Shown: piece by piece, positions 35,535-47,328 of the stretch | Position numbering within the stretch: position 1 is the first letter of the stretch | Layout: each line of letters starts with the position of its first letter | Assembly: GCA_008638375.1 (NCBI GenBank) | Contig: CM018052.1 | Location: forward strand, 32,186,239 to 32,250,238 | Source: Nyssa sinensis | Lineage: Eukaryota > Streptophyta > Magnoliopsida > Cornales > Nyssaceae | Reading direction: 5' to 3' | Length of the DNA stretch: 64,000 nucleotides | Position numbers and translations under genes: made by a program | The notes under the pieces: model-generated | Told to the model about the DNA's origin: nothing | Database searches by the model: none | What the model saw: only the letters and a program-made list of their open reading frames with translations

Positions 35535-36273
35535 TGTTAAAGAAAGTATAGTTAGTTGTAACTAAATAAGAGTTAGTTGTAACTAAATCTGTTGAGTTAG
35601 CTATTTGTACAATTGTATAACAGTTAGTTAGTCAGTCTTCATATAAATAGATAGCAACAGGTTGTAATCTAGTAATGATGAAATGTTAAATGGTTGATTG
35701 AGTTTTTCTCCTTTTACTTCTCTCCTTTGTTTCTCATCATGGTATCAGAGCATGACAAAAGTCCTGGGTTCAAATCTCACCGTCACCCTAAAAATATGAA
35801 TTAACACGTGTAGGCCCAAACTGGCCACACGTGAGGAGGCGTGTTAGAGAATATTAGAAAATATAATAATAAAGTTACACCCTCTCTAACAGCTTAAGCT
35901 TTTAGATGAGTTGGTAACTTCACATGGTATCAGAGCCATATGACTTAACGTCAAGCTCTTTCTAAAAAAAAAAAAAATTCTTTCCACGCCCCTTTCTCTC
36001 TAACCTGCACACGCTCCTCTCTGTTTCTATCTCTCGCAACTTTCTCTCACTCAGACGTCTCCGATCTCTGTTAAAGAAAGTATAGTTAGTTGTAACTAAA
36101 TCAGAGTTAGTTGTAACTAAATCTGTTGAGTTAGCTATTTGTACAACTGTATAACAGTTAGTTAGTCAGTCTTCATATAAATAGATAGCAACAGGTTGTA
36201 ATCTGGTAATGATGAAATGTTAAATGGTTGAATTAGTTTTTCTCCTTTTACTTCTCTCCTCTGTTTCTCATCA
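35535..36273 (+). mobile_element. Intact TRIM (terminal-repeat retrotransposon in miniature)
   Basis: Two 205-bp LTRs (35535-35739 and 36069-36273) start TGTTAAAGAAAGTATAG and end CTCATCA. They are flanked by the 5-bp duplication TGAAT at 35530-35534 and 36274-36278. TGGTATCAGAGC, the tRNA-Met primer-binding site, directly follows the 5' LTR. The interior is only 329 bases and has no ORF, so the element must be moved by enzymes from elsewhere. The LTRs differ at very few positions. No clear polypurine tract is seen before the 3' LTR. Confidence 0.93.
35842..35936 (+). repeat. Second LTR end plus primer-binding site nested in the TRIM
   Basis: TGTTAGAGAATATTAG ... AACTTCACA is followed at 35925-35936 by another TGGTATCAGAGC. 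This looks like an 83-base LTR and its PBS from a different small retroelement, caught in the TRIM interior. Confidence 0.5.
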
Positions 36274-36278
36274 TGAAT

Positions 36279-36615
36279 AATAATTTCCTAAATTAAACAA
36301 GACCTGAATTAACATAAAGAAAATAAATTTTACTTTAATCACTGCCATAAACTGAGTCAAGGAGTGACTAATGTGATGTGATTTGAATGCTAATCTATAA
36401 ATCATTTTTCAAGAGTAATGTTACATTCATTGAATTTGTTTATCAGATTTATTTATGTGTTGACATGGACTTTCATAACTCTTTTTAAAATCTAAATAAA
36501 AGAACAAAACACATCAATTAATTTTCAAAAAATATTCTAACACATCAGCAACTAAATAAAAGTAGGCAAAACATTTTTCATTTTCCAAATTCAATGTTCT
36601 TTTCTTTCCCAACTA

Positions 36616-36679
<64 letters not shown>

Positions 36680-36944
36680 ATTTGCCAAATTGAGCAACTA
36701 GTCTTAAGTGAAAGCTCTTGGCCATTCATTTCTTTCCAACCTCAAAGTGAGCTTTAAAATTCAAAAGAAAGGACTGTATTCTTGTGATACAACCTGCCAA
36801 AGTATACAAAACAGGGAACAACATAACTTGGCCCAAAGAAAACCACCAAACAAGGGTGCCATGAACATGAAATCTTCTGCCAATTAGTCATGCATCATGC
36901 ACAGCTTGATATCAAGTGGCTTGTTAGATAGTATCTTGAGGCTA
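36279..36944. other. Intergenic, with (TG)n(GA)n microsatellite
   Basis: A compound dinucleotide tract lies at 36616-36676. No gene seen. Confidence 0.75.
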
Positions 36945-37176
36945 CGTTTGTTTGTCGATTGGGTAAATTAGTTTCGATAATTTTGTAAAATCGGTACTTT
37001 GATAAAAAAAAAAAAAAAAAAATGAACTCGCTAATAGTACCAAAGTAAATAATGATTCGGAGTGTGAATAAAATAATGAAAGAAAAAAATTAAAATCACT
37101 AATTCTATCATTATTAATAAATAAAAAAAAGTTAATTCATGATTATTCAATTTATAAAACAAACATGACCGTAAAT
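36945..37176. mobile_element. Possible MITE
   Basis: The ends GGCTACGTTTGTTTGTCGATT and (reverse complement of the right end) TTACGGTCATGTTTGTTTTATAAATT are imperfect inverted repeats around an AT-rich core. The length of about 230 bases and the 'GTTTGTTT' end phrase fit many plant MITEs. Confidence 0.4.
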
Positions 37177-38261
37177 CAATGACCACATAAGAAAAGAATA
37201 AGAGGTCCAAAAACAAGTGAAATGACATCCACATTCCTCCCCTAGACTAGGTCCCACATGTTCTACGAACAAATTTTTGCCCTCATGGAATTCTAGTACA
37301 ATGGATACATTTTGGGGACAGTTTGAAAGACATCTACCTTTTCTCATACAAAGCTATGATGACCCCATTACGGGTTAAATTTGCTTAGGGGGTCCATGAA
37401 CCTATGGAGTGACATGGTTATCTTGAGAAACGGTTCTCTTGAAATACTCAAATTGAAAATCACTTATTTCAAAATGCTCGTGTTGTGACTTGAGGTTATC
37501 AAATTAACAAACAAAGATATTATGTTTACATATTTTTTGTTATTTTTGTAACTTGTCCTTACAGAGCCATTCATTTTTGTTAGTAAGTCTTAAATAAATA
37601 TACGTTTGAATGTTATTCATCACATTGGAAAGTGAAAAAATTGTCATACCGAGATATTCATCTTGTGACACGAGTTAATATGAAAAATTGGAGTTATAAA
37701 TAATTAATTGTGCATCAAATTATGACGAGATGAATACTAATGATGTCAAAGCTATGAAATTTAGGACAAGAATTTAAAAAGTATAGCATTACTTTTTGAA
37801 CTTCTATTTTTTTTATAAAAAAAAATTAGTTGTTTAATCTTTTTTTACTAAATAAAAACAAAAAAGATATTTTCGAACAAGTCTGATATATTATTTTACA
37901 ATATGTCTTTTTAAAGACATTCTGTCATATGTATTATATTCGACTAAAAAAGATAAATTCATAAAAAAGTATTATTAAAAGAACATATTACCACGTCATT
38001 GCATTGGTCAAATTCAAAAACTTTCCTAAATGAAAGACCTCATTTTCTTTAGAAAATATGAGATTTTATAAAACAAACAGCCTATAAGGCCTATGTTCAT
38101 CTTATCATGTTTCCAAAGTGAGCAACAAACCATGTATTGATCATCATTCTGTGCATTGAAGCAATCCTAAATAACGATGAGTAGAACCATGACTTAGGTG
38201 TCCAGTCCTTACCAAATATATGTATGTCCACTAATTTAGAAAATATTAGACATAAAATATA

Positions 38262-38312
<51 letters not shown>

Positions 38313-38344
38313 TAAATACAGAGAGAGAGAGAGAGAGAGAGAGT
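37177..38344. other. Intergenic, with TA and GA microsatellites
   Basis: (TA)n with (CA)n at 38265-38313 and (GA)n at 38320-38343, about 170-250 bases downstream of the B-box gene's tentative stop. No gene seen. Confidence 0.65.
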
Positions 38345-38511
38345 TGCAAGGACTTCCGGCTTAGGGCCATCAATTAGTCACTAAAAAAACTCCATTAACG
38401 ACTCCTGAAGATTGCTTAATTTACAGATATTGAGAATCGTTGTCGACTTATCTCCGGTGTCGATTGTGAAGGATTCTCATGAGAACCTTTGATCTTGAGT
38501 GAGCTCCATTA

Positions 38512-39182
38512 TTATCTCCATGAGCATGACCCGATCTCGTGCTTGCTGTTCTCTCCCGAACCTTCAATGCCCTGAATGAGCTCGGATTGGAGCGATTTTG
38601 TTATGATTTACGATCGCGCACGTATTGTGAAACAGAGGAGGAAGGATTTACAGAGAGATTAAAGAGAGTGCGTGGAAACAAATGATAGAGAATGAAGAGA
38701 CGTACCTGAGAACAGAGATCAGCACTTTCACGTGTCCCTTTCGACGAAAACGTGATTGTTGATCTGGACAAGCCATCTCTGCCACTGTATAACCTACTGG
38801 AAGTATCTTCACTACTAGAAGAACGCGAAACCAGAGGCGGCGCAGGCAGAGGCAGAGGTGTATAAGACAGAGGAACAACTTGATTATCTCCATCATCTTC
38901 TTCATCTGTATGGTCGTCGCTATCAACATCATTCTCTTCCTCATCATTATTATTACCATTACGCGCACAAGTCTCGCAGACTGAAACGGTAGGTCCGAGC
39001 TTGGGACCGGAGCCGGTCCACGGAGTCGGAGATTGACAGGCGTGGCAGAGAAGAGTTCTGGAGTGCTTGGCGACGAGGAAATTGGCGGTGTGAACCTTTT
39101 CATCACAGTCCCAACAGAGGCTCGCCTGATCTGAATCGCAATACATCCTTGCAACGGAGTTGCATAGCTCGCATTTCTTCAT
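38512..39182 (-). CDS. B-box zinc-finger protein, BBX28/BBX29 type
   Basis: Exon 1 (39182 down to 38706) encodes 159 residues. The N-terminal B-box has C4, C7, C15, D18, C23, C26, H31 and H40, the zinc-coordinating pattern of plant BBX proteins. A second Cys-rich stretch (C46, C49, C69, C72) is not a full B-box. An acidic run (residues 80-100), a NQVVP motif and RDGLSRST follow, as in BBX28/BBX29. Such proteins act in the nucleus in light and circadian signalling, by contacts with HY5-type factors or other BBX proteins. CTCAG|GTACG at 38706/38705 is a good donor. Without splicing the frame runs on 34 codons to 193 residues. A second exon at 38571-38512 after ATTCAG would add 19 residues in phase; this is tentative. 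Confidence 0.85.
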
Positions 39183-40161
39183 CTCTTCAACTCCCCAAAA
39201 TCTCAGTCCCTCAGGCTCTCAATCGTTAAGTTTTCAAAATTCATTTCGTGTTCAGCTTTTTTATTTATCTACTACTAACATTGCCATATATGTCCAATTA
39301 TTCCGTCCCGGATGATAGGAGAGAAAAAGGGGACAATCCTTTGCCTCCAAACAAGGTACAAAGAAAGTATCTCACTCACAATATACACTCTTAACATTAT
39401 TATTTAGTAACTATTTATTTTTAATTAACAATAAAAATAAAATAAAATAATAAAGTACATGTTTTATTATGTTATGTTTGATACATAGAAATGGTATGAT
39501 CATTCCATTAATGACATGTAATGAAATATAGATTACTTATCTGAACTAAATAAATATTTGAAATGATTTTTAATGAAATATCTATTTTATAGAATAAACG
39601 TTCCTAATTATACCAAATAAGAATAAATAATGAAAAAAATTAGAATAAATATTCTTTAAATGTTCATTTTATCATACCAAACATGATCTCAGTGTTGGTT
39701 TTTGAGGAGTAAGATGTAGGGGAAGAGATGTGTATGGGACATGAAAAACAATGACAATTACTTATTCCAATTAAGTTTTTTGATCTTTTCATAAATTATT
39801 TCTTGAGCAGCAAATAAGTTCTCTCTCTCTATGTCTCTCACTCACTCACACACACACACTAAATTCACCAATCAAAATATTAATATCTATTTTTTGAAAT
39901 AGAAGAAAAAAAATATATAATATGGCACATCATTTAAAATAAAATTTTGGGAAGGATAGAATTTTCATATGGCAACAATTTATTCTATTTTACCTAAAAA
40001 TAACATAATTTCGTTGCCATACGTCAAACTAATTGGGCCATATCCTTAACAACGATAATATATATATATATATATGTATGTATATATAAAATATGATACA
40101 CATGTTGGTTGTGGTTGGAGAACCCATGCCTTCCACAAGATGACTAAAAATAATGTCTTGA
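39183..40161. other. Upstream region of the B-box gene; MITE-like repeat inside
   Basis: About 39470-39690 has inverted ends (TTATGTTATGTTTGATACATAG and, reverse complement on the right, GAGATCATGTTTGGTATGATAA), a probable MITE of 220 bases. Short CT/CA runs lie at 39820-39860 and a TA run at 40058-40076. No gene seen. Confidence 0.55.
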
Positions 40162-40296
40162 TGGTCATAGGGGTGCAAACGAGCCGAGTCGAGTCGAGTA
40201 TCTGATATTTGGGCTTGGCTTGCGAAAAAATCGAGTCTGGCTCGACTCGGCTCGAAACTCGACTCGAGCTCAAATTTCTGATCGAACTCGGCTCGT

Positions 40297-40470
40297 GAAT
40301 GGCTTGTCAAGCTCGAGCTCGAACTCGACTTGGCTCGAAAAAATAAACAAGCCTCATTCGAGCTCGAACTCGGCTCGTGAATGGCTTGTCAAGCTCGAGC
40401 TCAAACTCGACTCGGCTCGAAAAAAATAAACAAGCCTGAGCTTGAGCTCGAGCTCGAGCTCGAGCTCGAA
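40297..40470. repeat. 82-bp direct repeat and (GAGCTC)n tract at the left end of the hAT element
   Basis: GAATGGCTTGTCAAGCTCGAGC begins at 40297 and 40379. It is followed by a GAGCTCGAGCTC run to 40470. These are probably subterminal motif amplifications. Confidence 0.85.
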
Positions 40471-42339
40471 CTGGAGTTACTCAATTTTTCTTTTTTGTGT
40501 TTAATTGAATAAAAATTATGTTATTTTTGCATAATAAAAAAAAATACAACTCACTGAATAAATCAACACAACTTTAAAATTTTAATATAATTTTTTTAAA
40601 TAAAAAATATAATATTACAAATTGAATCATTATTCTATAAACAAATTGACCCATCTTCCTCTTCCTATAAGCACTAGAATTGGACTTTTCTGGTCGTTGT
40701 TCACGAAGATGTACCACCAAACAGACTTCTCACCATTTTAACTTCTTCTAAATGCACTCAAACGTGAGATGTTCCACCAAAATCAGAGCCTCGGCTATGG
40801 ATATTGAGAGCCACTGCTAGGCCATCTTTTGAAGCAAAAACCCCCATGTCACTGCCAATTTTACAAACCATTAGCCACTGTTCCCGACCATCACACACAG
40901 AAATTCTGCTTCAACAATTCATCGGCCTCCAATGTTACATAAACTTCAAGGAGAGAAGACCTCTCGTCTGAAATTACCTCCAAGAACTGATGTAAAATCC
41001 AATATATTCAATTTGTTCACACAATAGATATGGTGTAAACCACAATTACAATATAATAATAAAGCATTTTAGAATTCAAAAAACAAACACAAGACGTGGC
41101 AAAAATGTTGACAAAAAGTAGGGGGGAAAAAAAGTGCATTTGTCTAAAAAATAAAAATAAAATGGCATCACCAATCATCTGCCCTCTCCCAAATTTATGC
41201 ATTGTCAGTTAAATTCAAAAATGTCATTATCAAAATTAGAAGCACAATAAGCAAATCAAAATTAGAAGCAAAATATGAACTCCTAAACCTTTATGTTTCT
41301 TCTTCTAGCTGTGGATAACACAACAATGGTTCCTCCAGGTCAAATGGGAAAACCATTTTCTTCAAGAATAACAGCTACTAGTTACTACGTGCTATGTTGC
41401 AGTAATACGACAGCCCTTCCACATTCTTCCAACTTGATGGATATTTTCAGGAGTAAAAAGAAAGAAAGAAAATGCAACAATTTTTTTTTCTTTTAATGAC
41501 AAAAAAAGATTCCCTTAGAACCTTCTTGGGCAGTTTCAACTCCCAACAGGAATTCAGAGTGAAGCAAAAGCGTAAATCAAAATCTGATCCTGGTTATATG
41601 GGAATTCTTACATTAATCATCTTAAGAAATTCTATACTTCTGATGTATAACCTGCAGGTCAAGAGATGCATGATTAAGCTAATAATCAAGTGCTAGACTT
41701 ACTGAGAGGAGGAGTAAAAAAAAAAATACAGTGCTCAAGTGGCTACAAAGGAGAAAAATGTTTAGGGGTAAAATTGGATTCATCTTCAAGTGCCACCAAA
41801 TTTTTTAGTCATTAAAGAGATCATTAAAAAGAATTAAAATTGAAACCAAACTATTTTTGGAATTGTCCATCCAATAGTATTAGAGAGGAAAAATCACTCA
41901 ACGCCTAGCAAAGGCACTAGTTTAGTTTTGTTCAAACCGATAAATGAATCATCAGGACGTGTAAGTCCAACAGTTGAAAAATAACAAAAACAGGAAAAAA
42001 TTATCTTAGTTAAACTCAAGTGGTACTCCAAAGGCATCCCGAAAAATTAAATTTTGTACATATTTCCTATAGGAATTAAGCCAGGTAAGCAAACTTTGGC
42101 ACTGCCAGAACTCGCTACTGTAAAAAGCTCTCACTTATCAGTAATAAGAATGTTTGATTTGGTGATGTTTTTTTTCTCATCAGATTTTTTGGTAACAAAT
42201 AACATCATCGCTATATAGGATTAGAAGAATATTTGCAACAGGAAACAATTCGCAATCGGGGACATAATGCCCAAAAAAAAATCCTGAAACTCTCGGAGAA
42301 GTCACCGACTCACCGGAAACAGTAGCAAAAGCTGAGGCG

Positions 42340-42590
42340 CACTGAACTTGAAGAAGGTTGATCGAGAGTTTGAGAGAGGGAGATGGGGCAGAGCAGAGCT
42401 GCGGCACACTGAACTTGAAGAAGGTGGATCGAGAGTTTGAGAGAAGGAGAGGGGGTAGAGCAGAGTTGCGGCACACTGAACTTGAAGAAGGTTGATCGAG
42501 ATTTGAGAGTTTGAAAGAGGGAGAGGGCTTGGAGGGGGCAAAGCAGAACTGCGGGCCTGCGGCGCAATGAACTTGAAGAAGGTTAGAAAC
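42340..42590. repeat. 67-bp tandem repeat inside the hAT element
   Basis: CACTGAACTTGAAGAAGGT starts at 42340, 42407 and 42474, with a variant start at 42565. The units have periods 67, 67 and 91. Overlapping minus-strand open frames (Ser/Leu/Gln rich) arise from the repeat and are not treated as genes. Confidence 0.9.
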
Positions 42591-42835
42591 CCTAGTAGAA
42601 AAATTCAGTATTTATACTTAAAAATAAAAACGAGTCACGAGTCGAGCTTATACGAGCCTGTTCACAAGCTTGACGAGCCGAGCCTCCTTTTGGCTCGGTT
42701 CGGCTCGTTTAATAAACGAGCCCTATTTTGAGCTCGAGCTCGGCTCGTGTATTAATTGAACCGAGTTTAAACGAGGCATAATCGAGCCGATCTCGAGCTG
42801 TTCATGAACGGCTCTGTTCGTTTACACCCCTAGGA

Positions 42836-43110
42836 CTCATGTATATATAGAAATTAGGTAGAGAGATAACGTAAATGTATCTGTGAATTGAAACCATGCT
42901 TTATATAACAATTCCAACCTAATAATGTGTTCCCAGTCCCACACACTAGGTTGTGGTTGGAGTGACTAAAAACAATGTCGTGATGGTCATGTATATGTAT
43001 GAATTCGGTAGATAGATACATAAATGCATCTGTGAATTGAAACAATGCTTTATATGTATAACAATTCCAACCTAATAATCTGTTCCCATTTGTCTATACA
43101 AAAAGAATTG
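42836..43110 (+). repeat. Local ~140-bp direct repeat, target of the hAT element
   Basis: A unit with GAATTGAAAC(C/A)ATGCTTTATAT..AACAATTCCAACCTAATAAT occurs at about 42840-42940 and again at 42985-43085. The GGTTGTGGTTGGAG..GACTAAAAAYAATGTC phrase occurs at about 40107-40155 and 42951-42990. The hAT element therefore splits one of the two copies. Confidence 0.82.
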
Positions 43111-44966
43111 CTAGGTGAAGTGGATACCATTTGGCTTTAACCACATCACATGGCTAGGTAGTGGGACCTAGCTTATATGGTATGGTCCGTTTTGGTGGAA
43201 CTTCTAGACCACTGATAGGTCAGACCCATCACATAATTCGTCAGTGCAGGCCCACTTTTGCCATGAATCAGGCCATTATTCATAAATCATGCTAATTTAT
43301 CTTTATTAAAATTTTTGATAATTATATTAATATTTTTAAAATTTTTTAAAATTATATTGATCTTTTTTATTTTATTTGACAAACTACAAATACATTTCTT
43401 TAGTTAATTTTATCTTCCAAAATTACAAGATTGTCCCCTTTTATGCTTTTTTTATTCCTTCATTTTTTTTCAATTTTTTTTTCATTTCAAATAATATTTA
43501 TTTAAAATTTAAAAAAATTTGTAAAAAATTGATCAAAACTGAAAATATGCAACAACAAAAAAAATATAAAATAGTAGTTTTATCATTTTAAAAGAAAGAA
43601 TTGACTGAAAGAGGGTATTTATAATTTATCAGATAAAGTAAGAGAAGTTAGTGTAATTTCAAAAAATTTATGAAATGTCAATGTAATTGTCAGAAATTTA
43701 AAAAAAAATCAATGTAATTTACCCATCTTATTATGTAAGTAAGATATTTTTATATCTCCTAAAATTAAACATCCTGTCGAGAGAGTTATTAGATTGGCCA
43801 TAAACCCAACTCGTGATAAAACTTCTTTAAAATTAGTTATTGAGGAACAATACTACTCCTATCAAATTTTTATCCCAACAGTAGTGCCTAAGATCATATC
43901 CAATGCAATGCCAAATCTTCATGTTAATGTTGAAATTTGGCACTGGAAAGCCACTCTAATGCAAGGCCAAATGGGTGTGCCAAATTTGGCGTATATACTT
44001 GAGTGATATATTTGGCACCAAATATAATATATTACCAAATTTTGACATTTGCTTACTTTATGTCTTGGTCATTGACTTTTTATTCAAAATTTATAAAATT
44101 GCTATCTTTTACAATTTAAAAAAGGTAGTTGGATTTCAAATGCGAATAGTTTAACATGTGTAGCATTGAAGCACAACGTACTAAATAAAACATTTTGGCC
44201 CTATAACATGTAAAATATAGTGTTAGCATTTGCATTGAAGATACTCTAACAACAATATAGATTGATTTAACTATCAAATCTCATGCGTCGAGTTTAAAGT
44301 ACTGTTATTTATTAAGACTTACCTCTACTAAAGGCTAGTTTTGCTTTACGTGTAACTCTTTAAATCGTGAGATGTGACACAATCCTCTCTTCCACTCCTC
44401 TTACCTCTACTGAAGAAAGGTGGGGTCAGTCTGTGGCCTGTGTTTTTCACTATGCCACCCCGCCAAACATACAGTAATTGGAAGAGAAAACAACCCATCA
44501 AGTCTTACGACCCACAAGCATTTTGATACAAAAGATATTGATACGAGTGAAATCTGGAAAATGACACATCTTTAATTTGCTACAAATGAACTGGGTTAAA
44601 GTTTAAACAATATCCAAATTTAGTTTAGATTATACTCAAACCAAACATTTTACACTCCCGTTCTAAATTTTGGACCAAAAACAAGAAAGTGATATTACTC
44701 TACAGTGTTTGTTAAATCATTATTGGAACTTGCTCCTTGCCTACTGGATGGAACACTAGTAGGCAGGAGTGCAATTCTGATGGGTCGAGTTCAGACTAAG
44801 TTATGTTTAAATTCAGTTCAAGTTTAAAAACAGTCAATCTGATTCTAGCCTGAACCTAATAAATTTTCAACAATTTAAATTATCAATTTCAAATTTCAAA
44901 TTTATTCACAATTTCTTCAATAAATTCTCGTATTTCTCTTATTTTGATTATATATACTAAAAGAAA
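43111..44966. other. Intergenic, with a probable MITE at 43893-44245
   Basis: The MITE has ends AGATCATATCCAATGCAA and (reverse complement of the right end) AGAGTATCTTCAATGCAAA, and several AATTTGGC/GCCAAATT inverted phrases. The remaining sequence is AT-rich with no gene. Open frames at 43376 and 43794 have no family features. Confidence 0.6.
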
Positions 44967-44971
44967 CTAAA

Positions 44972-45571
44972 TGATGTAGAACAGATTGCAAAAGAATTCC
45001 TAACACAGAATTGCGTGCAACGTCAGAATGGTCAGAATTGCGTGAAATTTGGTGGGTGACTTGGAATCGATGTGCTGATCAATACTCCTCGCTTTGCTAG
45101 GACGTATGCCACTTTTCGGATAAATTCCTTCGTTTTGGCCTTCAAAAGTGCATTTTTGCTATTTTTGGTAATAATGGGCCGCTTAATTTCGGGAGTTAGG
45201 TTTTGCTGTTTGGAGTTGTCCTTTTACCAGATTGTTGCTTAAGTTTAGAGCTTTTGATTTATGCTTTTAATTAGAATTTTTCTATTTTTGGGATTTTTAG
45301 TATTTCTCCTTATTTTAATTATTTCTTTCCTAAAGTTATAGCTCTAATCGAACTAGGAGTTATAGTTCTAGACGAATTAGGTTTTGCAACCTATATAAAG
45401 GCTATTTCTCTTCATTGTAAAGTTAACTTTTCATTTAATAAAGAATTTTCTTCCTAATATCTTATTCTCTGAGTTCGTAGATTCGGGTGTGTTATTTTTG
45501 TTTGTGGACTCGAACGATTCTCCAAGAAGCAGTTGGTGTGCCCTACTTCTTCATAAGCTTTCGCTACGCCA
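44972..45571 (+). repeat. 5' LTR of the gypsy element
   Basis: TG..CA boundaries. It is followed after two bases by the primer-binding site TGGTATCAGAGC at 45574-45585, complementary to initiator tRNA-Met. Confidence 0.93.
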
Positions 45572-45603
45572 GTTGGTATCAGAGCAGACTTAATCCTGTT
45601 CAG

Positions 45604-47165
45604 ATGGCGAACGTACAGAACGAGGGTGAAATCCTTAACGGCGATGACCGTGAGGAAAATATGGTTACAAGGGCTAAATTTAGAATCTTCTAGCGTGAGA
45701 CCCAACAAGCGTTGCAGGAGATCCAAACGACTCTTGCTAGGCTGACAGTAGGGAATAATCAGCAAGACGACGGTCCTACGGGTCGTCAACCTTACTGGGA
45801 GAGGGCTGAAGTTATTCGTGAACACCATCCAGAGATTCCACTTAGGTAGCTAGCCTATGAGGATAACCTGAGTGAGGATGAGGAAGATGCTGAAGCCATA
45901 TTCCGAAATAATCAAAGGGATTACCGAGGAAAACAGGACCGATAGACCTTTCATATGAAGATGGATGTAACGACCCGATCCACAATGGCATAATATTGTC
46001 CGCTTTGGGCCTCGGCTCACACGGCTTTAAAATGCGTCATACATTGGAGAGCAGCACCTTACGTATGAATCCTTCACCTTTCCCTTCCCCAGGCAATGTG
46101 GGATGCATTACCCTCTCCCCCTAAAGGAACCTCGACTCTTGACGAGGCGTGTAGTGGCGTGCAGTCATCTCCACACTTCCGGCTGGGGTCCGGCTCTGAT
46201 ACCATCTATAACGGCCCGATCCACAATGGCATAATATTGTCCGCTTTGAGCCTCGACCCGGTAATGGAAGAGGATAATGCATCCCACATCGCCTAGGGAA
46301 GGGAAAGGTGAATGATTCATAAGTAAGGTGTTGCTCTCTAATGGTATGACGCATTTTAAAGCCGTGCGGGCCGAGGCCCAAAGCGGACCATATTATGCCA
46401 TTGTGGATCGGGCCGTTACAGAGGACCTGCCCAGTTTTAATGGGCAACTTCAGATTGAGGGGTTTCTTGATTGGTTGGTATTAGTCGTGAGGTTTTTCGA
46501 TTATATGGTTATTCCTAAAGATAAAAAGGTGAAATTAGTTGCGTACAAACTATTGGGGGAAGCTTCTGTTTGATGGAAGCAGTTACAAATTACACGGATA
46601 CGACAAAGAAAAGGGATGGTTCGGATATGGGCTAAGATGAGGCGACTGTTACAATCCAAGTATTTGCCTCCAAGTTATGAGCAGATTCTGTTTCAACAAT
46701 ATCAAGATTGTAGGTAGGGAAGTAGAACAGTCAAGGCTTACCTAGAGGAATTCCACAAGCTGTCGTCGCGTAATAACCTGTTGGAAACAAATGCGCAACA
46801 AGTTGCTAGGTTTGTTGGGGGGCTGCATTGGGCTATACAGGATTGAGTTGCGATGCAAACAGTCTACACCTTAATCGAAGTCGTTGCGTTGGCTACTAAG
46901 GCGGAAACTCAATTGGACAGATCGAAGGTGGCAGTAGCAACAAGAAATTCCTTTGATTCCAATCATGATGTAGTAAAATAAAAGAAAATCCCCAAATACT
47001 TAGCCACCTTTGTCTAACACCACTCGCGGGACAGGTTGCAATGGAGGTCCTTCAAAGCTAGCCAACGCTGCTCCACCAGAAGTAGCACCTCATAACCCTT
47101 ATGCTCGTTCGGGATCTGATAAGTGTTATAAATGCAGACAGCCAGGGCACCATTCCAACCAGTAT
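45604..47165 (+). pseudogene. Gag of the gypsy element, interrupted by a TRIM-LTR foldback
   Basis: ATG at 45604 opens MANVQNEGEI. The frame is followed across TAG codons to FHMKMD at 45966, where a 455-base insertion begins. It resumes at 46422 with EDLPSFNGQLQIEGFLDWL, a typical gag motif. Further stops (TGA in SV*WKQL, TAG in DCR*GSR, TGA in IQD*VAM) follow. The zinc knuckle at 47118-47162 reads CYKCRQPGHHSNQY, so the last Cys is replaced by Tyr. Confidence 0.85.
45967..46421 (-). mobile_element. Foldback of TRIM-like LTRs inside gypsy gag
   Basis: The left arm starts TGTAACGACCCGATCCACAA and the right arm ends in the inverted copy (TTGTGGATCGGGCCGTTACA). The arms (about 45967-46106 and 46282-46421) can pair over roughly 140 bases with few mismatches. 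In the middle a third LTR start (46207, TATAACGGCCCGATCC) is preceded by GCTCTGATACCAT, which is a tRNA-Met primer-binding site on the minus strand. So one LTR plus PBS in minus orientation is joined to an inverted LTR copy. The open frames 46096-46296 and 46121-46447 lie in it and are not genes. Confidence 0.8.
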
Positions 47166-47328
47166 CCTAAAATGAGTACCGTTAACTTAGTGGAGCTAGA
47201 AGAACATGAAAGATTCGAGACAGATGAGGACAAGACAACAGTGAAAATATAGTGTCAAAAACAATGGTCACCAAGTTGGGCTTGCAAACTAAAAAACACC
47301 CTTCACCGTATAAGATTGGCTGGATAAA

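Larger units (their letters stand above)
40162..42832. mobile_element. Non-autonomous hAT-type element
   Basis: Termini AGGGGTGCAAACGAGCC and (reverse complement) AGGGGTGTAAACGAACAG fit hAT ends. Both subterminal regions are dense in GAGCTCGA/GGCTCG motifs in opposite orientation, as in elements that bind transposase subterminally. It is inserted after GATGGTCAT, in a local repeat whose right part resumes at 42841 (CATGTATAT). The flanks GGTCAT and GGACTCAT may be a decayed 8-bp duplication. No transposase is encoded. The interior has three tandem arrays or repeats and stretches (40640-40980, 41290-41700) that look less AT-rich and could be captured gene fragments, unidentified. Confidence 0.68.

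Noticed and set aside
40301..42595. CRISPR-like regular repeats
   Set aside because: Direct tandem units without unique spacers, inside a plant hAT element; no cas genes and a eukaryotic context.
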